Shown here: one piece after another, positions 1 to 12,036 of the stretch | Layout of the letters: each line of letters opens with the position of its first letter | Position numbering within the stretch: position 1 is the stretch's first letter | Source of the DNA: Coptis chinensis | Lineage: Eukaryota; Streptophyta; Magnoliopsida; Ranunculales; Ranunculaceae | Direction: 5' to 3' | NCBI GenBank assembly: GCA_015680905.1 | Contig: CM027378.1 | Location: 44,737,001 to 44,801,000, forward strand | Length of the DNA stretch: 64,000 nucleotides | Notes under the pieces: generated by a model | The model's input: only the letters and a program-made list of their open reading frames with translations | Told to the model about the DNA's origin: nothing | Database searches by the model: none | Position numbers and translations under genes: made by a program

Positions 1-659
1 ATTTTTGCGTAAATCCCACATTCCCGAGCTGTTAGGGGGTGGTATTCTTATTGTTAGCATTGCTTTTATCTGATCCACCATTTTAGAAGTAATTTTGCAA
101 TGAGTTGGTCGAGAATATTGCTATTATTGGTGTGGCTATGATTAGATATTGTGGTAGGATGAAATTTCAATGAGTTAGGAAGTTGCTATTCTAAATTCAA
201 TCTAAAAGATATTAGATTTGTTTTGGAATAAGGAATATGGGTTATTTCCGTTTTAGGTTTTGGAATTATTTTGTTTCCGGCAATTGTCTTAAATTTTTTT
301 GGCAACTTGTCGATTCGTTTTAGAAACTAAAACCCTATATATCCTTGATTCATTCTACACACAAAACCCACACATCTCACTTTCATCTCTCACCCTAAAC
401 CTCTACATTTTTCCTTTTATTTTTCATTTCATCCTGCTCTTCACACACAGAGCGCGCCCCGCGCCCTACCAAGACCATTTCTGAGCGCGCCTAGCACTGA
501 AACGCTTGTAATTCGATTTAGAAAGGAGTGCGACCCGCGCCCTTCAAAGGCCATTTCGGAGCGCACCCTGCGCCTTGACCTTCGCAAACACTATAATTTT
601 CTGATTTTTTGAGAGTTTTCCAGGGTCGTTTGCAGCTCTTCTAGAGAGTAATTATTGTG

Positions 660-1571
660 ATGGCATCTCCTACAGTCATACCTGAGTAGTCTTTCGAAGA
701 CTTATTGGGAAGCGAGACCTATGGAGGTTGGTTCCACGACAAGATCTTACAGTTAGAATGGCAACATCTACTGGTAAGTGATGACGACTCGTATTCACCC
801 CAGCTTACTGCATATTTCTACAATAATGTTAATTTCTTTTGTCAACTTGATGGAAAACAAAAATTCTCTGTCGTAGTTAATGACACGATAATGGAATTCA
901 GTAAGAATTTGGTAGCGTTGGTTTCGGGATTGCCTTTGCCTAATCTTACAAACACGTGGGGATATATGATTGATAATGCATACCTCTATGACTATGCGTA
1001 TTTCCAGGAGTATTATGGGGGAGGGGTGTTTCGTGTAATGTACCAAGGGCGATATAACATAACCCTTGGTAGCTTGTCCCTGAATGTAGGCACCACCATA
1101 TTATTCATCCTGATGAATATTTTAGGGGACTGGCAGTTTACTTCTGCAAATAGTACTGCTGGTGACATTTTCCTTGCTTTAGCTAAGGGACGTCGCCTAT
1201 ATGACATTCCCAGAGTTGTAGTGGCTAGTCTAAAAAGAGCCCATATCATGAGGCATAAGTATCTTCTTATGCCTGCTTTGGTTTGTCGCATCATGCGCGG
1301 TTGTTTACCTGAATTCAGTACCCAGTTCATGGATTGGGTTAGGGTTGAAATCATGAGACCCACCAATTGCGTGGTTTGTTCATTTCGAGTTATGACTTGG
1401 CCGGGATGGCAGGTGCAACCTCATTTGGTTGCTCCTTACACCCCATCAGACCGAGTAACACTTGATAGGTTAGCACAGGTTGATGATACACGGCAAAGCG
1501 CTTGGCAAATTATCATACCGTGGCAGGACGCAAAAGAGCCTTGGTCTTATGAAGAGGAGGATGACACTTAA
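660..1571 (+). pseudogene. Retrotransposon extra ORF (plant transposon-protein type), one nonsense codon
   Basis: An in-frame ATG at 660 is followed by a TAG at 687-689. Downstream the frame is open for 288 codons to a stop at 1569-1571. The protein is about 300 residues, with no signal peptide and no catalytic motif that I recognise. Residues such as GLPLP, and the overall hydrophobic and aromatic pattern, resemble the uncharacterised 'putative plant transposon protein' family found in retroelements (recalled, not searched). It lies between the missing pol and the 3' LTR, the place of the extra or envelope-like ORF in Athila elements. The single stop suggests recent inactivation, or translation from a downstream start. 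Function unknown. Confidence 0.55.
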
Positions 1572-3348
1572 ACGATGGAGATAAGGTAAATTTTTATTTT
1601 AGTTAGTGTCTGCTTATGTCCCAAGCAATTTGATTCTTGTTAACCTCATAACGGGTGGAACTCATATAGAGTTGCGTCTGTTTTTATTTTTCTATATTAG
1701 TATGTTTTAACTTTATTTTGCTAATGCACTAAATTTTCACGCATTTCAATGGTAACTCCGATCCTCCTTAATTCTTTACTTTGAGGACAAAGCATCTTTT
1801 TGTTTGGGGGTGGCATAGAAACACGCGTAAATTAAGGCACCTGTTAGGATATATAAAAGTTCAAAAAAAAATAATAATAAATAAATAAAAAATAATATAT
1901 AAAAAGTTATGCTATACACTTAAGAATATTTATATTGTTTTCTTTCTCTATGCTCTTAATAATCTAGAAGTTTCACGTTAGCTTTTGCATTAGAATAGTT
2001 TTTAGAAACTTACGTTAATATGTAGGTGATAATCTTTGCATCTTTCTATAAATATATTACATGAGTATCTATGATTGTTTGGCAGTAAGTTTATGAAATC
2101 TAGGCTAGAGTACTTATTCTACAAATCCTGTGAGAATATAACATAAAGCCTTATATGAGTGAAATATTTGAGAAAAATGACACAAGGGAGAAGTAAATTC
2201 CGGATAGAGAAATCACACATCTATTTGCTTGATCACTATACCTTATCCTAAGCGAGAATTTAGGCCCTCTTTGGATTGATATAGCCAAAAATTCAAACCT
2301 ATGAATTATTTTCTGCTAGTCGCCCCTCTGAGCCTTTCTTTAACCTTTCATAAACCACAATTCCTTTACCCTTTTACAAAAACAAAACAAAATAAAAAAT
2401 CAACCTACCCATTTTAGAATGAATCTGAGAATAGGATGAGTGAAGAAAAGAGAAGAGAAAAACCTGTGTAAACAAAAATTAGTTAGTTGCTTTCGAAAAG
2501 AAAAAGAAAAAAGTTTCCATCCTAAGAAAAGAAAAGAAAAGAAAAATAAAAATAGAAACAAAATAAAAACTCCAAAAATATAATAAAATGAGTCAAAAAG
2601 CCAAAATAAAAGGCTAAGGATGGAAACAAAGTGTAGAAGCAAAAGAACAATGTTTTCTCTAGTTACAGAATATGAAGATTCTATTATCTCAGACTAGTTC
2701 TTTTTGAATATCCATTTTCTTCATTCTTAAACCATCACCTAATCCCCGTAATACCTAATAAAGACCTCTAGCTCAATTAGGAATAGGTTAGTGTGATAGT
2801 AAGTGGCAGATGTGTTTGATCGATTTCGGCTTCCTTGTGTGTCATTGAGTTTGTAAGGTAAAGTGTGCCCACTGCATTAATCGGAGTAGCTTGAAACTTG
2901 AGCGGAAAAATCGAGTATTTTTATCTTGACTTTTATGTGAGGGACCTACTAAGGAGGGCTTATTCCAAAGTTTCAGAAACGGACCTGTTAGTGCATTTCA
3001 TAGTATTACTCATTGTATATATGTTTCTTCGAAGATGATTGATTATTATGCATATATTAGCTTAGGTTTCGACTTGATTATTCTGTATTCATTGCTAGTG
3101 AGATGTATAGATAATTGAGACATAAATAAGGAAACACTAGTTTTATTTCTTAGTCGTTGTAGTATAGATGAAGTTTGTGTGTATCTTCACTGAAAAACTC
3201 TCACGAGGCTATAACTCGTCCACTAGAGAATTCCTAGTGGTTTAAGGCCTTGTTGCATATGGTCAATGCAATCGCACTCGGCGAAATGAGATTAGTTAGA
3301 ACTCCATTTTTTGTCATTTATTTTAATTTCTCATATTTGCTTGAGGAC

Positions 3349-3374
3349 AAGCAAAATGCTGGTTGGGGGTGGTT
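3349..3374 (+). promoter_or_regulatory. Polypurine tract of the Athila element
   Basis: A purine-rich run ending GGTTGGGGGTGGTT immediately precedes the LTR start TGATAAG. It would prime plus-strand DNA synthesis during reverse transcription. A similar GAGGACAAAGC...GGGGGTGG block occurs near 1780-1815 without a following LTR. Confidence 0.65.
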
Positions 3375-4948
3375 TGATAAGAGCCCAAAACTGTAGTTTA
3401 ACCCCTTTAACAATATCGCTTTTGACCAATTATGTGATTAATAAGTAAGAGTTAGTATTGTTATCGTGTTCTTATGCATTTCAGGCATTGGAGTTGAATA
3501 TGTGCAGAAATGCTCCCCTTTTGCGAGATAAAGGAGCAAGGGTTGGTTGCTAAGAAGTTCTATGATAAAAGGCCAAGATTCAAGGAGAAAAAACTTTTTT
3601 AAATCCCGGTCAAAGCTGGAAAGTCAAAGTTAACGCGGGCAGAAATAACACACAAAAGTCAACAAAACTTTCGAAGGCCGTATCTTTGGACTCGGACCTC
3701 GGAATTGAGCCTACCTTATGTCAAAACGATCGTCTTGGAAAGAACTTTCCAATGGTCCCAGACTTGACCCAATCAGAGGAGCAAAAGTGGACTAAAAGGC
3801 TGTTGAAGTCAAATCCAGTTGAAAAGCCCTTTGTAGACTGAAGTACTGAGGCTTTGGGCTCGATTTTCCCGCCCAAAACAGGCTCCTCAGCCCATACACG
3901 ATTTTGTGGATCTGGTCTCCTCCATTTAACAAAAAAAAAAAAAAACTTAGCTCTCAAAGATAGTTAGATCGAGATCAGAGAAATAGGTTTTAAAACTTAG
4001 TTTTTACTGAGAATTCATTTTTCTAGTGAGTTTGAATTAGTGAATGATCCAAATACTTACTTTTAATTCATTAAATTAGTTTATATAGATTAATCTAATT
4101 TAATTAGTTGTCAATTCTATTAGTTGTTAGAACAAGTTTTAATCTTAGAATAAAATACTCAGTTTATATTTCAATCTTTAATTTTGAATTCAATCTTGGA
4201 TTCATGGATTTAGTTATTTTAAATTGATAATTAGTATTCATAATTTTAGTTCTAGATTAGTTTGAATTTCAGTTGTAATCCATTTTGAATCTTAGACTAC
4301 TGATAAATTAGATTAAGAAAGTTAATTAGTTATTCAATAATGACTTGTTTTGATTGTTCTTGTTTTAGAAATGATAGTATGATGATTCAAGGCTAAAACC
4401 TCCATTAGAGGGGTTTGAAGAAGCCTTGATAAAACTTGATTATCGTTAGCGTAGAAATTGGTTGTAAAAAATTATTTTATTCTAGAAAGTAATTAGTTCA
4501 TCATGAGAATGTGTTTAATTACTTCACATGCTAGTTGTTAGTTGGTAGAGATTACCATAAATAATTAGGGATTAGAAACACCCAATTGTTATGCGAAATC
4601 ATTTTCAATTCGGATTACGACATTTCTTCGTTAGTTTATTAAGTCGAATCAAGGTGGAATCAAATTCCCTTAATTCATTATCATATTATCAATTTAGTAT
4701 TTCCGTAGTTGAATTACCATCATAGTATAAATTCCATCGTTACTCTCATTGACTTTGATAGACTGATTATCATAGTTAATATTGAATTCTAAAGAACTAG
4801 GAGTGGAACGAATTCTCTACTCCACTTATTGCAATAGCATCGAGAGTAGAAAACTTTGATAATATTAAGCTAAAATTAGCTTTAGTTTTACTTATTACCT
4901 TGTTGTAATTGTATTCGTAGGTAAAACTAGCGTTTTTACCTTTTATCA
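3375..4948 (+). repeat. 3' LTR of the Athila element (1574 bp)
   Basis: It starts TGATAAGAGCCC and ends CTTTTATCA. The inverted copy at 14423-16120 matches along most of its length, for example in the segments around GAGCAAGGGTTGGTTGC and CGCGGGCAGAAATA. It ends inside an LRR pseudogene at the codons equivalent to the sequence after CDIA. Confidence 0.8.
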
Positions 4949-5719
4949 TTAGCTATATCACACACGTTTGGAGGAACAGTACCATTGAACCTGTTTGATG
5001 TTAAACTTAGAATTTTTCAGAGCAACTAGGTATTTTCCAATCCACGAAGGAATCTCCCCTGAAAGTGCATTCTCGCCAAGGTCAAGAATGCTCAACCTGG
5101 TGTGGTTTTGCAAGGCTGAAGGAAACTCTCTGTGAAAATTGTTGTTGTTCAAGTGCAATGTTCCTAGTTGCTTCTAGAACTGACCAATTGAACAAGGAAT
5201 AGTTCCTGATAGATTGTTTAATGCTAAATCTAGACCAAACAGGTTTTGCATTTTACACAATGAGCCAGGGATGCTTCCATTCAAGCAATTATTGGAAAGA
5301 CTGAGAAACTTAACAAAAGGGATCATATGGCCAATAGTTTTCAGAATAGGTCCTGAGATTTTGTTGTTTGAAAGGTCCAAAATAGTTACATTGGGAGATA
5401 AATGAGGCACCTTTCCATATATCTGGTTGTCAAAGAGATCTAAATGGGTAAGGGAGGAAAGGTTTCTAATGCAATTTTATAATGAATCTGAAATATTTGA
5501 ATTATGCATATGCAATACAATGAGTGTTGTTTATGTTCGGAGCCACTTTGGAAATTGAGCTCTTACTTCACAAGAACTCAGATAAATATCATCGAGTTGA
5601 AAGGGTGGTATCTAGTTAGACCTTATTTTCAAAGAGAGATAGTTCTTGCTCAAGGCTAGACTTTTTAATTTCGAGAGTTTGGCTAAGTGCACCTCATATA
5701 CAACACCTGTCAACAGATT

Positions 5720-6712
5720 TGTAGGAACCGTTATTTCAGAACGAATATTTCTACAAACCGCGAGAACCCACACGTAGCGGAATCAATGGGGTTCTCACGA
5801 TTTTGGATAGAAATCATACCTTTTAGAATCGGCTAAAATGTAATCTCTGAGAATCAAAGCTTTATCAAATCCGAAATCAACCCCTTGATCTTCTGTTGTA
5901 TTCCTTTAGAATAGATTGGACGTTGTGTGGACAACGATCTACCAATCCCCTTCTTTCTCATAAAGCTTGATCCAATTTTGGATCTATCTTTCCTTGCCTC
6001 TTTTTCTAAACCAGGTGAATAGTGAATAGGTTAATTTCGTCCAGAGCGTAGAAGGATTCTATTTATAGGCTACAACAGGGACCATGAGGAGAAATTAGGG
6101 TTGGGCCTCCTGGCGGGCTTGGGCTTCCCATGTTCGCCCAGAACACATGGCCCAAGTCCGTCAACAAATGACTTATTCCACTAAAGGCCATTGTTGCACT
6201 ACCGCCCTAATCTCAAATTACGTGTCAGCGTTTATGGGCTCCATATTATATGCTCGTTGATCTCCCCGTGTTTAAGATATCGAATGTCCATTGATTAAAT
6301 CAAGTTACTGACAACTACATTAATCAACTTCTTATGTCCTTGAGTAGTACCACTCAACCTCATTGTCATGTCAGAATAAATCCACCTGCAGGGTTTACAT
6401 GACAATGTTTTTGAGCTCTTCAAGGGGACATCATCAACCCGACTTCTTGCGGGTCATGGATTCCTTCTATAATCAACAGCACACCTTACATACAATGTCA
6501 TTATCCAATCCATCGAGTTTGTTGATTCACAAATGAATCTCACTCATTGATGATTTAAAGCAATGTACAATGCACGTAAGTGCCCATTATTATATCCGGA
6601 TTAAGAGGACAAGCATCCATAATAACAAAGGCGTTTGTTCTCTTATACAGTCAGTATAAAGAGAAACAACCTCACTTGGTCCTGTTTAATACACACAAAG
6701 TGTACTAGTGTA
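5720..6712 (-). repeat. LTR-like segment, minus orientation
   Basis: Starts TGTAGGAACC exactly where LRR coding stops. On the minus strand it has a TATA box (CCTATAAATAG, about 6060-6070) followed by about 340 bp ending in TACA, which fits U3-R-U5 of an LTR. Its orientation is opposite to the adjoining Copia pol remnant, so it probably belongs to a different element. The right boundary is approximate and no TSD was found. Confidence 0.45.
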
Positions 6713-7925
6713 AGTAAGTATGACTGTTGTGTTTACTTTCATAAGCTTCGTGGTAATGACTTCATCTATCTCCTTCTTTATGTGGATGACATGCTTATTG
6801 CTTCCAAAAGCATGGTGGAGATAGACAAGTTGAAATCTTAACTTAGCTCTGAGTTTGAGATGAAAGACTTAGGTAGAGCCAAGAAGATATTGGGCATGAA
6901 GATTGACAGAGATAGGAAGGAGCGACGAATAGTTGTATCTCAGAAGAAATACCTTCAGAAAGTAATTTCTCATTTTGGTATGGAGAATGCAAAGTCGGTT
7001 TCTACACCTTTAGTTGGGCATTTTAGGCTTTCAGCTAAGTTCTCTCCTAGTTCGGTGGATCGGATGAACAAAATCATATGGCTAATATTCCTTATGCTAG
7101 TGCAGTGGGCAGTTTGATGTATGCTATGGTGTGCACACGCCCAGACATTTCACAGGCAGTTAGTGTTGTAAGCAGGTATATGGCAAATCCTGGGAAGTAG
7201 CATTGGGAGGTAGTGAAATGGGTACTAAGGTACTTGAAGGGTACCTTGGATGTGGGATTAGTTTATGGTGGAGGCACTTGTTATGTCAGTGGGTATGTGG
7301 ATTCAGATTATGCAGGTGATCTAGGTAGACGACAATCGACTACTAGTTATTATGTGTTTATGATGCATGGTGCACCGGTTAGTTGGAGGTCTATGCTACA
7401 GGCTACAGTTGCTCTATCTACTACTGAGGCAAAGTATATGGCAGTGGTAGAGGCAGTGAAAGAGGCACTATGGCTTCGAGGTCTTCTGGATGATATGGGT
7501 ATTGAGCAGAACAATGTTGCTTTGTATTGTGATAGTCAAAGTGCTATTCATTTGGCGAAGAACCAGGTTCATCATGCTCGGACCAAGCATATTGATGTCC
7601 GTTATCACTTTATACGGGATGTCATTGAGGATGGTGATGTAGCACTTGAGAAAGTGGACACCCATGACAATCCTGCTGATATGTTGACAAAGGTTGTCAC
7701 CGGAGTTAACTTCCAACACTGTTTGGACTTGCTCCAAATCCTACATGCTTGAAAGAGCCCTTTGTGGGCATGGCCCTTCGGGGCGGTTGACTGCGAGTTC
7801 TGGATGGATGTGTTCGACTCAGTTTTATGTGTTAAAACCTCACCGAGGTGGAGAATGTAGAGAAAAAAGACGTTTTTCTCTTTCTGGTGTTAAGGGTGTG
7901 ACCCGCGCTCTATTTGGTCTCCATA
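6713..7925 (+). pseudogene. Ty1/Copia pol remnant: RT C-terminus and RNase H
   Basis: Frame fragments encode the RT active-site region LLYVDDMLIAS (about 6772-6804), then KDLG-type RT thumb sequence, and from 7213 an RNase H domain. The RNase H part shows YVDSDYAGD, STTEAKYMA and a C-terminal ADMLTK-like end at 7752. A TAA near 6839 and a frameshift around 7080-7200 break it. Integrase, protease and gag are absent, so the element is 5' truncated. GGTGGAGAATGTAG (7847-7860) looks like the polypurine tract and the start of a mostly deleted 3' LTR. The best-matching lineage by motif is Tork-like, which is an inference. Confidence 0.8.
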
Positions 7926-8765
7926 TAATTATTCTTGTTAACCAGCTACTGAAATTATTCCTCCACAAGTTTAGAGTTTTTAGACTATATCCGATGGATG
8001 GGGACAAAGAGTTTTCAAAATCTCCAACCTTTCCTTGAAAAAGGTTACGGGACAAGTCTAATGTTTCAAGGTGGTATAGTTTTTTTAGTTCATTTAGAAT
8101 TGGGACATCAGAACTTAATTCATTATAGGAGAGATCAAGGTACCTAAGTGAAGTCATGTTCAGAAAAGGTTGTGGAATTGAACCTTTAAGGTTATTATCG
8201 CTAAGGTCAAGGTTCACAAGAGATAATGAAAGATTGGCATGAGAAAGAAACAAAGGAATCTCATCTAATCCACAATATGATAAGACTAGACTGGATAAAG
8301 AAGGAAGTGAACTGGATGGCATACTAAAAAGATTTAGACCACGGAGGCCAAGATGTTGTGAAGTAAACAGATTGGAAACCCAATGGAGGCTGTCTAAAAC
8401 TAGTTCATAACTAGAGGATATATCTAGAGAATGTAACATTGATAGATTTCCAAGATCATGTGGAACAGTTCCTCCAAACATTGCAAAAGAGAGGTTCAAA
8501 TATTTTAATTTCTTAAACGATCCAAAAAACTTTGGGATTTTGATTCCTGTAAAATTATTCCAACTAAAGTCCAAATAATTCAAATGTTCTAACTCAAGAA
8601 GTGAAGAATTTACCTCAATCACTTTAAATCTAAAAACTTGGAATGTGAATGGGGTTCGGAGATCAAGCTTGACTACATTCCCAATTTTATTGTTGCATCC
8701 CACTCCTTGCCATTTATAGCAGTCTTGGCCTACCCAAGACAATAGCCTATTTGATAGATCGATCA

Positions 8766-9360
8766 GCTATCACCCCTTGCTTGAAATCAACAAGTCATAA
8801 ATATTAATACCAACTAAACAGGACCATAAACACGAATATAACGGTTTTTGCAACACCATATTGCAGGCAATAATAGGAACTTTTATTGGAGGAAAGCTAA
8901 TTTTCTAAGGTTTCATGGACTGTTTAGTGGTGTTTCCTAGATTCTTCTTATATATAGCCATAAAAAAAGAGAAGTGAAGATTTGCTTTACTAAGTGGGGA
9001 TAGTGCGTATGGAATAGGGTTAGAAGTCTAAAATTGGAGACGACTTGTACACCTAGAGAAATGAAGACTTCGTTTGGAGGTGAAGTCAGTCAATACTATA
9101 TATGGAATATTAGGAACCAAAGAAAAAAAATCCATTAAAGTCAATACTATATGGAATATCAGGAGCCAAAGACAAACTCCACGTCGTAAAAAGAGCAATT
9201 CAGCTGGATTAAAAATAGGAAAATCAGATTAGTCGGATCTCTAACTTAAAATCGGATCATGAATAAAAGACAAGGTGAATATATACGTATGAAAGAAAAG
9301 AAAAATAAAAGTAAAAATTGCCTTTTCTATGTTTAGAAGAGCCTATATTCTTAAGACCAC
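8766..9360. other. Intergenic DNA upstream of xylosidase copy 1
   Basis: No gene seen. About 9130-9360 resembles the region upstream of copy 2 (about 53380-53590), so it belongs to the duplicated block. A segment of about 50 bp (GGAATAT...GAGCCAAAGA) is directly repeated near 9088 and 9140. Confidence 0.5.
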
Positions 9361-9367
9361 TATAAAA
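9361..9367 (+). promoter_or_regulatory. TATA box of xylosidase copy 1
   Basis: TATAAAA lies 111 bp upstream of the ATG at 9478. The matching TATAAAA of copy 2 is at 53594-53600, 106 bp upstream of its ATG, with similar sequence around both (GAAGAG just upstream). Confidence 0.55.
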
Positions 9368-10264
9368 ATTCTCGAGAGTTGTGCTCCAAACATAAAAAAA
9401 AAAATATATTTGACTTGGATTACCGATTAAGAACTGACTAGCATTGTAGGATAATTTGTCTGTTTTAACAATCGAATATGGCCACTATCCGAATTTTCGT
9501 TTCACTTCTTTTGCTTTTCATTATGTTATCTATGTGGAGGGTGATAGTGTGAGACGTACTATAATATGTGAAGCTGATGTATTTAAAGAACTGGGCATGG
9601 ATATGAAAATGTTGGCATTCTGTGATAAGGCTCTACCCTTTAGACAATGTGCTAATGATTTAGTGGATGGAATGTCACTGGAGGAGAAGGTTGCACAGCT
9701 TGGCGATAAAGCAGCAGGGGTGGAACGGCTTAATCTTCCTGGCGTATGAGTGGTGGTCCGAAGCTCTGCATGGAGTGTTAGATGTTGGTCATGGCACACA
9801 TTTTGATGGCATTACTCGCTCTGCCACAAGTTTTCCTCCTGTTATTCTTACTACTGCTGCGTTCAATGAAAGTTTATGGAAAACAATTGGCGTGGTATAT
9901 ATCTAATCTAACTATTACGATACATTCCCTTTCGTGAGGGACATTTGATCTTTGTTTATTCTAACTCGAGGACTGATTAGAATAGATTGTCGCCACTTGA
10001 CATATGCCACTTATAATAGATTGTCACTTATAAACTAATGTCACTTATAAATTATAATAGATTGTCACTTATAAACTACAAGAAATTGGGCCTTGACCCA
10101 ATTTCGATTCAAAACAACTCTAGAGGACAGAGTTTTTTTATAATCACTCACAAGAACAAATTTCGGGTGAAAATAACCCTTAAAACCAATTTTCGCCTGA
10201 AAATAACCCTCAAGGACAAATGACTCAGATTTGAAATAAGTATTTTCCGATTTTACCCTTTATG

Positions 10265-11470
10265 TCATTTGAAATAAGTGTTCATACCTTCTGCTGATGT
10301 ATGAACAATGATTGTTCATACCCAAATAAGTGAACGTACCTTATACAATATATTGATGTATGAATAATGATTAGGGTTAGTTAGACTTATCCCTCCATTA
10401 CTAGTTGCAATTAGTGTTACCCCCCGTTTTCAAAAATATTAGTGATACCCCCGCCCCCCCCCATTTGAGTGATCCAACGATCATATTTCTTCATCTGAAA
10501 AAAAAAATCATCTCGTAACCGTTGGATCTTGCAATGGGGGTAACACTAATTGCAACTAGTAATGGGGGGTAAGTCTAACTAACCCTAATGATTATTCATA
10601 GATCATGTTGAGATATACATAGTGATTGTTCCTACTCCAATATGTGTTCTTATTGATTATACATTATGTTAAGGTATGAACATTGATTGTTCATTTCCCA
10701 AATAGGTATGAACAATCATTGTTCATACTTCAATAAGTGTTCTTATTGATCATACATCATATTTAAGTATGAACATTGATTGTTCATACCCCAAATAGGT
10801 ATGAACAATAATTGTTCATACCCTAATATATGTATGAACAATGACTGTTCATAACTCATGTTGATGTATGAACAATGATTGTTCATACCCAAAATAAGTA
10901 TGAACAATTATTTTTCATATATGAACAATTATTGTTCATAGTCCAATAAGTGTTCTTATTGATCATACATTATGTTTAGATATGAACATTGATTATTCAT
11001 ACCCCAAATAGGTATGAACAATAATTGTTCATAGCTCATATGAATAATCATTGTTCATACTCCAATAAGTGTTCTTATTGATCATACATTATGTTGAGGT
11101 ATGAACATTGATTGTTCATCACTCATATTAATGTCTGAACAATGATTGTTCATACCCCAATAAATGTTCTTATTGATCATATATTATGTTGAGGTATGAA
11201 TATTGATTGTTCATACCCCAAATAAGTATGAACAATGATTGTTCATAGTTCATGTTGAGGTATAAACAATAATTGTTCATATTCCAATATGTGTTTTTAC
11301 TGATCATATATTATGTTGAGGTATGAACACTGATTGTTCATACCCCAAATAGGTATGAACAATCAACAATGATTGTTTATATGAACTATGAGTGTTCATA
11401 GCTCATATTAATGTATGAACAGTGATTGTTCATACCCGAAATAGATATGAACAATCATTGTTCATACTAT
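10265..11470. repeat. Palindromic repeat array in intron 1
   Basis: A near-perfect palindrome, ATGAACAATGATTGTTCAT, and variants recur about two dozen times. They are separated by blocks such as CCCCAAATAGG and GTTCTTATTGATCATACATTATG. A MITE (10374-10585) sits inside. Short related blocks (ATAGATTGTCACTTATAA, GTCACTTA) flank the array on both sides at 9990-10080 and 11690-11770. The array is absent from intron 1 of copy 2. Confidence 0.8.
10374..10585. mobile_element. MULE-type MITE, 212 bp
   Basis: Starts GGGTTAGTTAGACTTA and ends with the inverted complement TAAGTCTAACTAACCC. The terminal inverted repeats are about 50 bp. It is flanked by a perfect 9-bp direct repeat, TAATGATTA (10365-10373 and 10586-10594), the TSD length typical of Mutator-like elements. 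It has no coding capacity. Confidence 0.85.
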
Positions 11471-11850
11471 ATACGCTAGATCGTTTCGGTTGGGTCGGGC
11501 CGTTTATTATTTCGTACCAGGAGTATATTTGACATTTCATGTACCCGAGCCGTTTTTAATTTCGCGTCAAGAGTATATTTGAACTTTCATCTACTCGGTC
11601 CTTGTCAGTGATTAAAAAAAAAAGGTGTCCTTTACGAGTTACTTTCTTCTCGGATTTGTCCTGGAGAGTTTCTCTCTGTATAAAGAGTTTCTCTATGTAT
11701 AAACTAATGTCACTTAGAAACTAATGGCCCTAATCATATGTCACTTATAATAGATTGTCACCACTTGACAAACTTAGAAACTGATCATGTTTCTAATAAT
11801 CAGTTAGACTTGAAACTTTTGAGCTGATCCCAATCATTTAATCACTCGGC

Positions 11851-12036
11851 ATGCTTAGGAGCACCATGCAACACGCCAACAAATATAACTCAACAACAAA
11901 AATGTCGAATGTGATATTTATTACAGTATCTCTTTGTTTGATCATTGTAATTTCTTTTACATTTGCAGAAACTCGAATATTATTGCCCATGTACTCGCGG
12001 CTAGGGGACAACAAGCCCCTCCGCATTTTACTTTGA
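11851..12036 (+). CDS. Small secreted-peptide-like ORF (doubtful)
   Basis: A 61-codon ORF in intron 1 of the xylosidase pseudogene. From the internal Met at 11902 it reads as a 44-residue protein with a strongly hydrophobic stretch (VIFITVSLCLIIVISFTFA) that looks like a signal peptide, followed by a 22-residue charged tail. I do not recognise the tail as a known plant peptide hormone family. There is no upstream promoter evidence and codon bias cannot be assessed. It may be a remnant of a captured gene or chance. A microsatellite (AAT)n follows at about 12131-12165. Confidence 0.2.
   Translation: MLRSTMQHANKYNSTTKMSNVIFITVSLCLIIVISFTFAETRILLPMYSRLGDNKPLRILL

Larger units (their letters stand above)
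1..4948 (+). mobile_element. Athila-type Ty3 LTR retrotransposon, 3' part
   Basis: The 3' portion of an LTR element whose 5' LTR, gag and pol lie left of the window. A polypurine stretch after GAGGACAAGC (3349-3374) runs directly into an LTR that starts TGATAAG and ends TTATCA, which are Athila-type termini. One large ORF lies between pol and the LTR, the position of the extra ORF in Athila elements. An LTR of the same family sits inverted at 14423-16120. The right end lies inside an LRR gene; the left TSD partner is outside the window. About 75 bp of GC-rich sequence is directly repeated around 450-565. The stretch 1572-3348 holds AT-rich non-coding DNA and no gene I can recognise. Confidence 0.75.
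4949..8765 (-). pseudogene. LRR receptor-like protein (Cf/EIX-like) pseudogene
   Basis: Read on the minus strand. 8765-7925 encodes an N-terminal LRR cap (SWVGQDCYKWQGVGC) and about nine leucine-rich repeats of the plant extracellular type. After an insertion, 5719-4949 resumes with further LRRs (for example LSPNVTILDLSNNKISG at 5410-5360). Intact relatives are plasma-membrane receptors of about 800-1000 residues, with a signal peptide, LRRs, a transmembrane helix and a short tail. Here the signal peptide is not visible. A TAG at 5174-5176, several stops in 5470-5650 and frameshifts are present, and an Athila LTR removes everything after position 4949. Several LRRs at the insertion are missing. 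A dead immune-receptor-type gene; the family assignment is firm. Confidence 0.85.

Noticed and set aside
5715-7930. One complete Copia element with LTRs at 5720 and 7856
   Set aside because: The two ends do not match, the left segment has a TATA box on the opposite strand, and no common TSD was found; two different insertions are more likely.
9456-9749. Alternative N-terminus for xylosidase copy 1 from 9456
   Set aside because: The upstream part of this frame results from the 4-nt deletion; alignment with copy 2 puts the original start at 9478.
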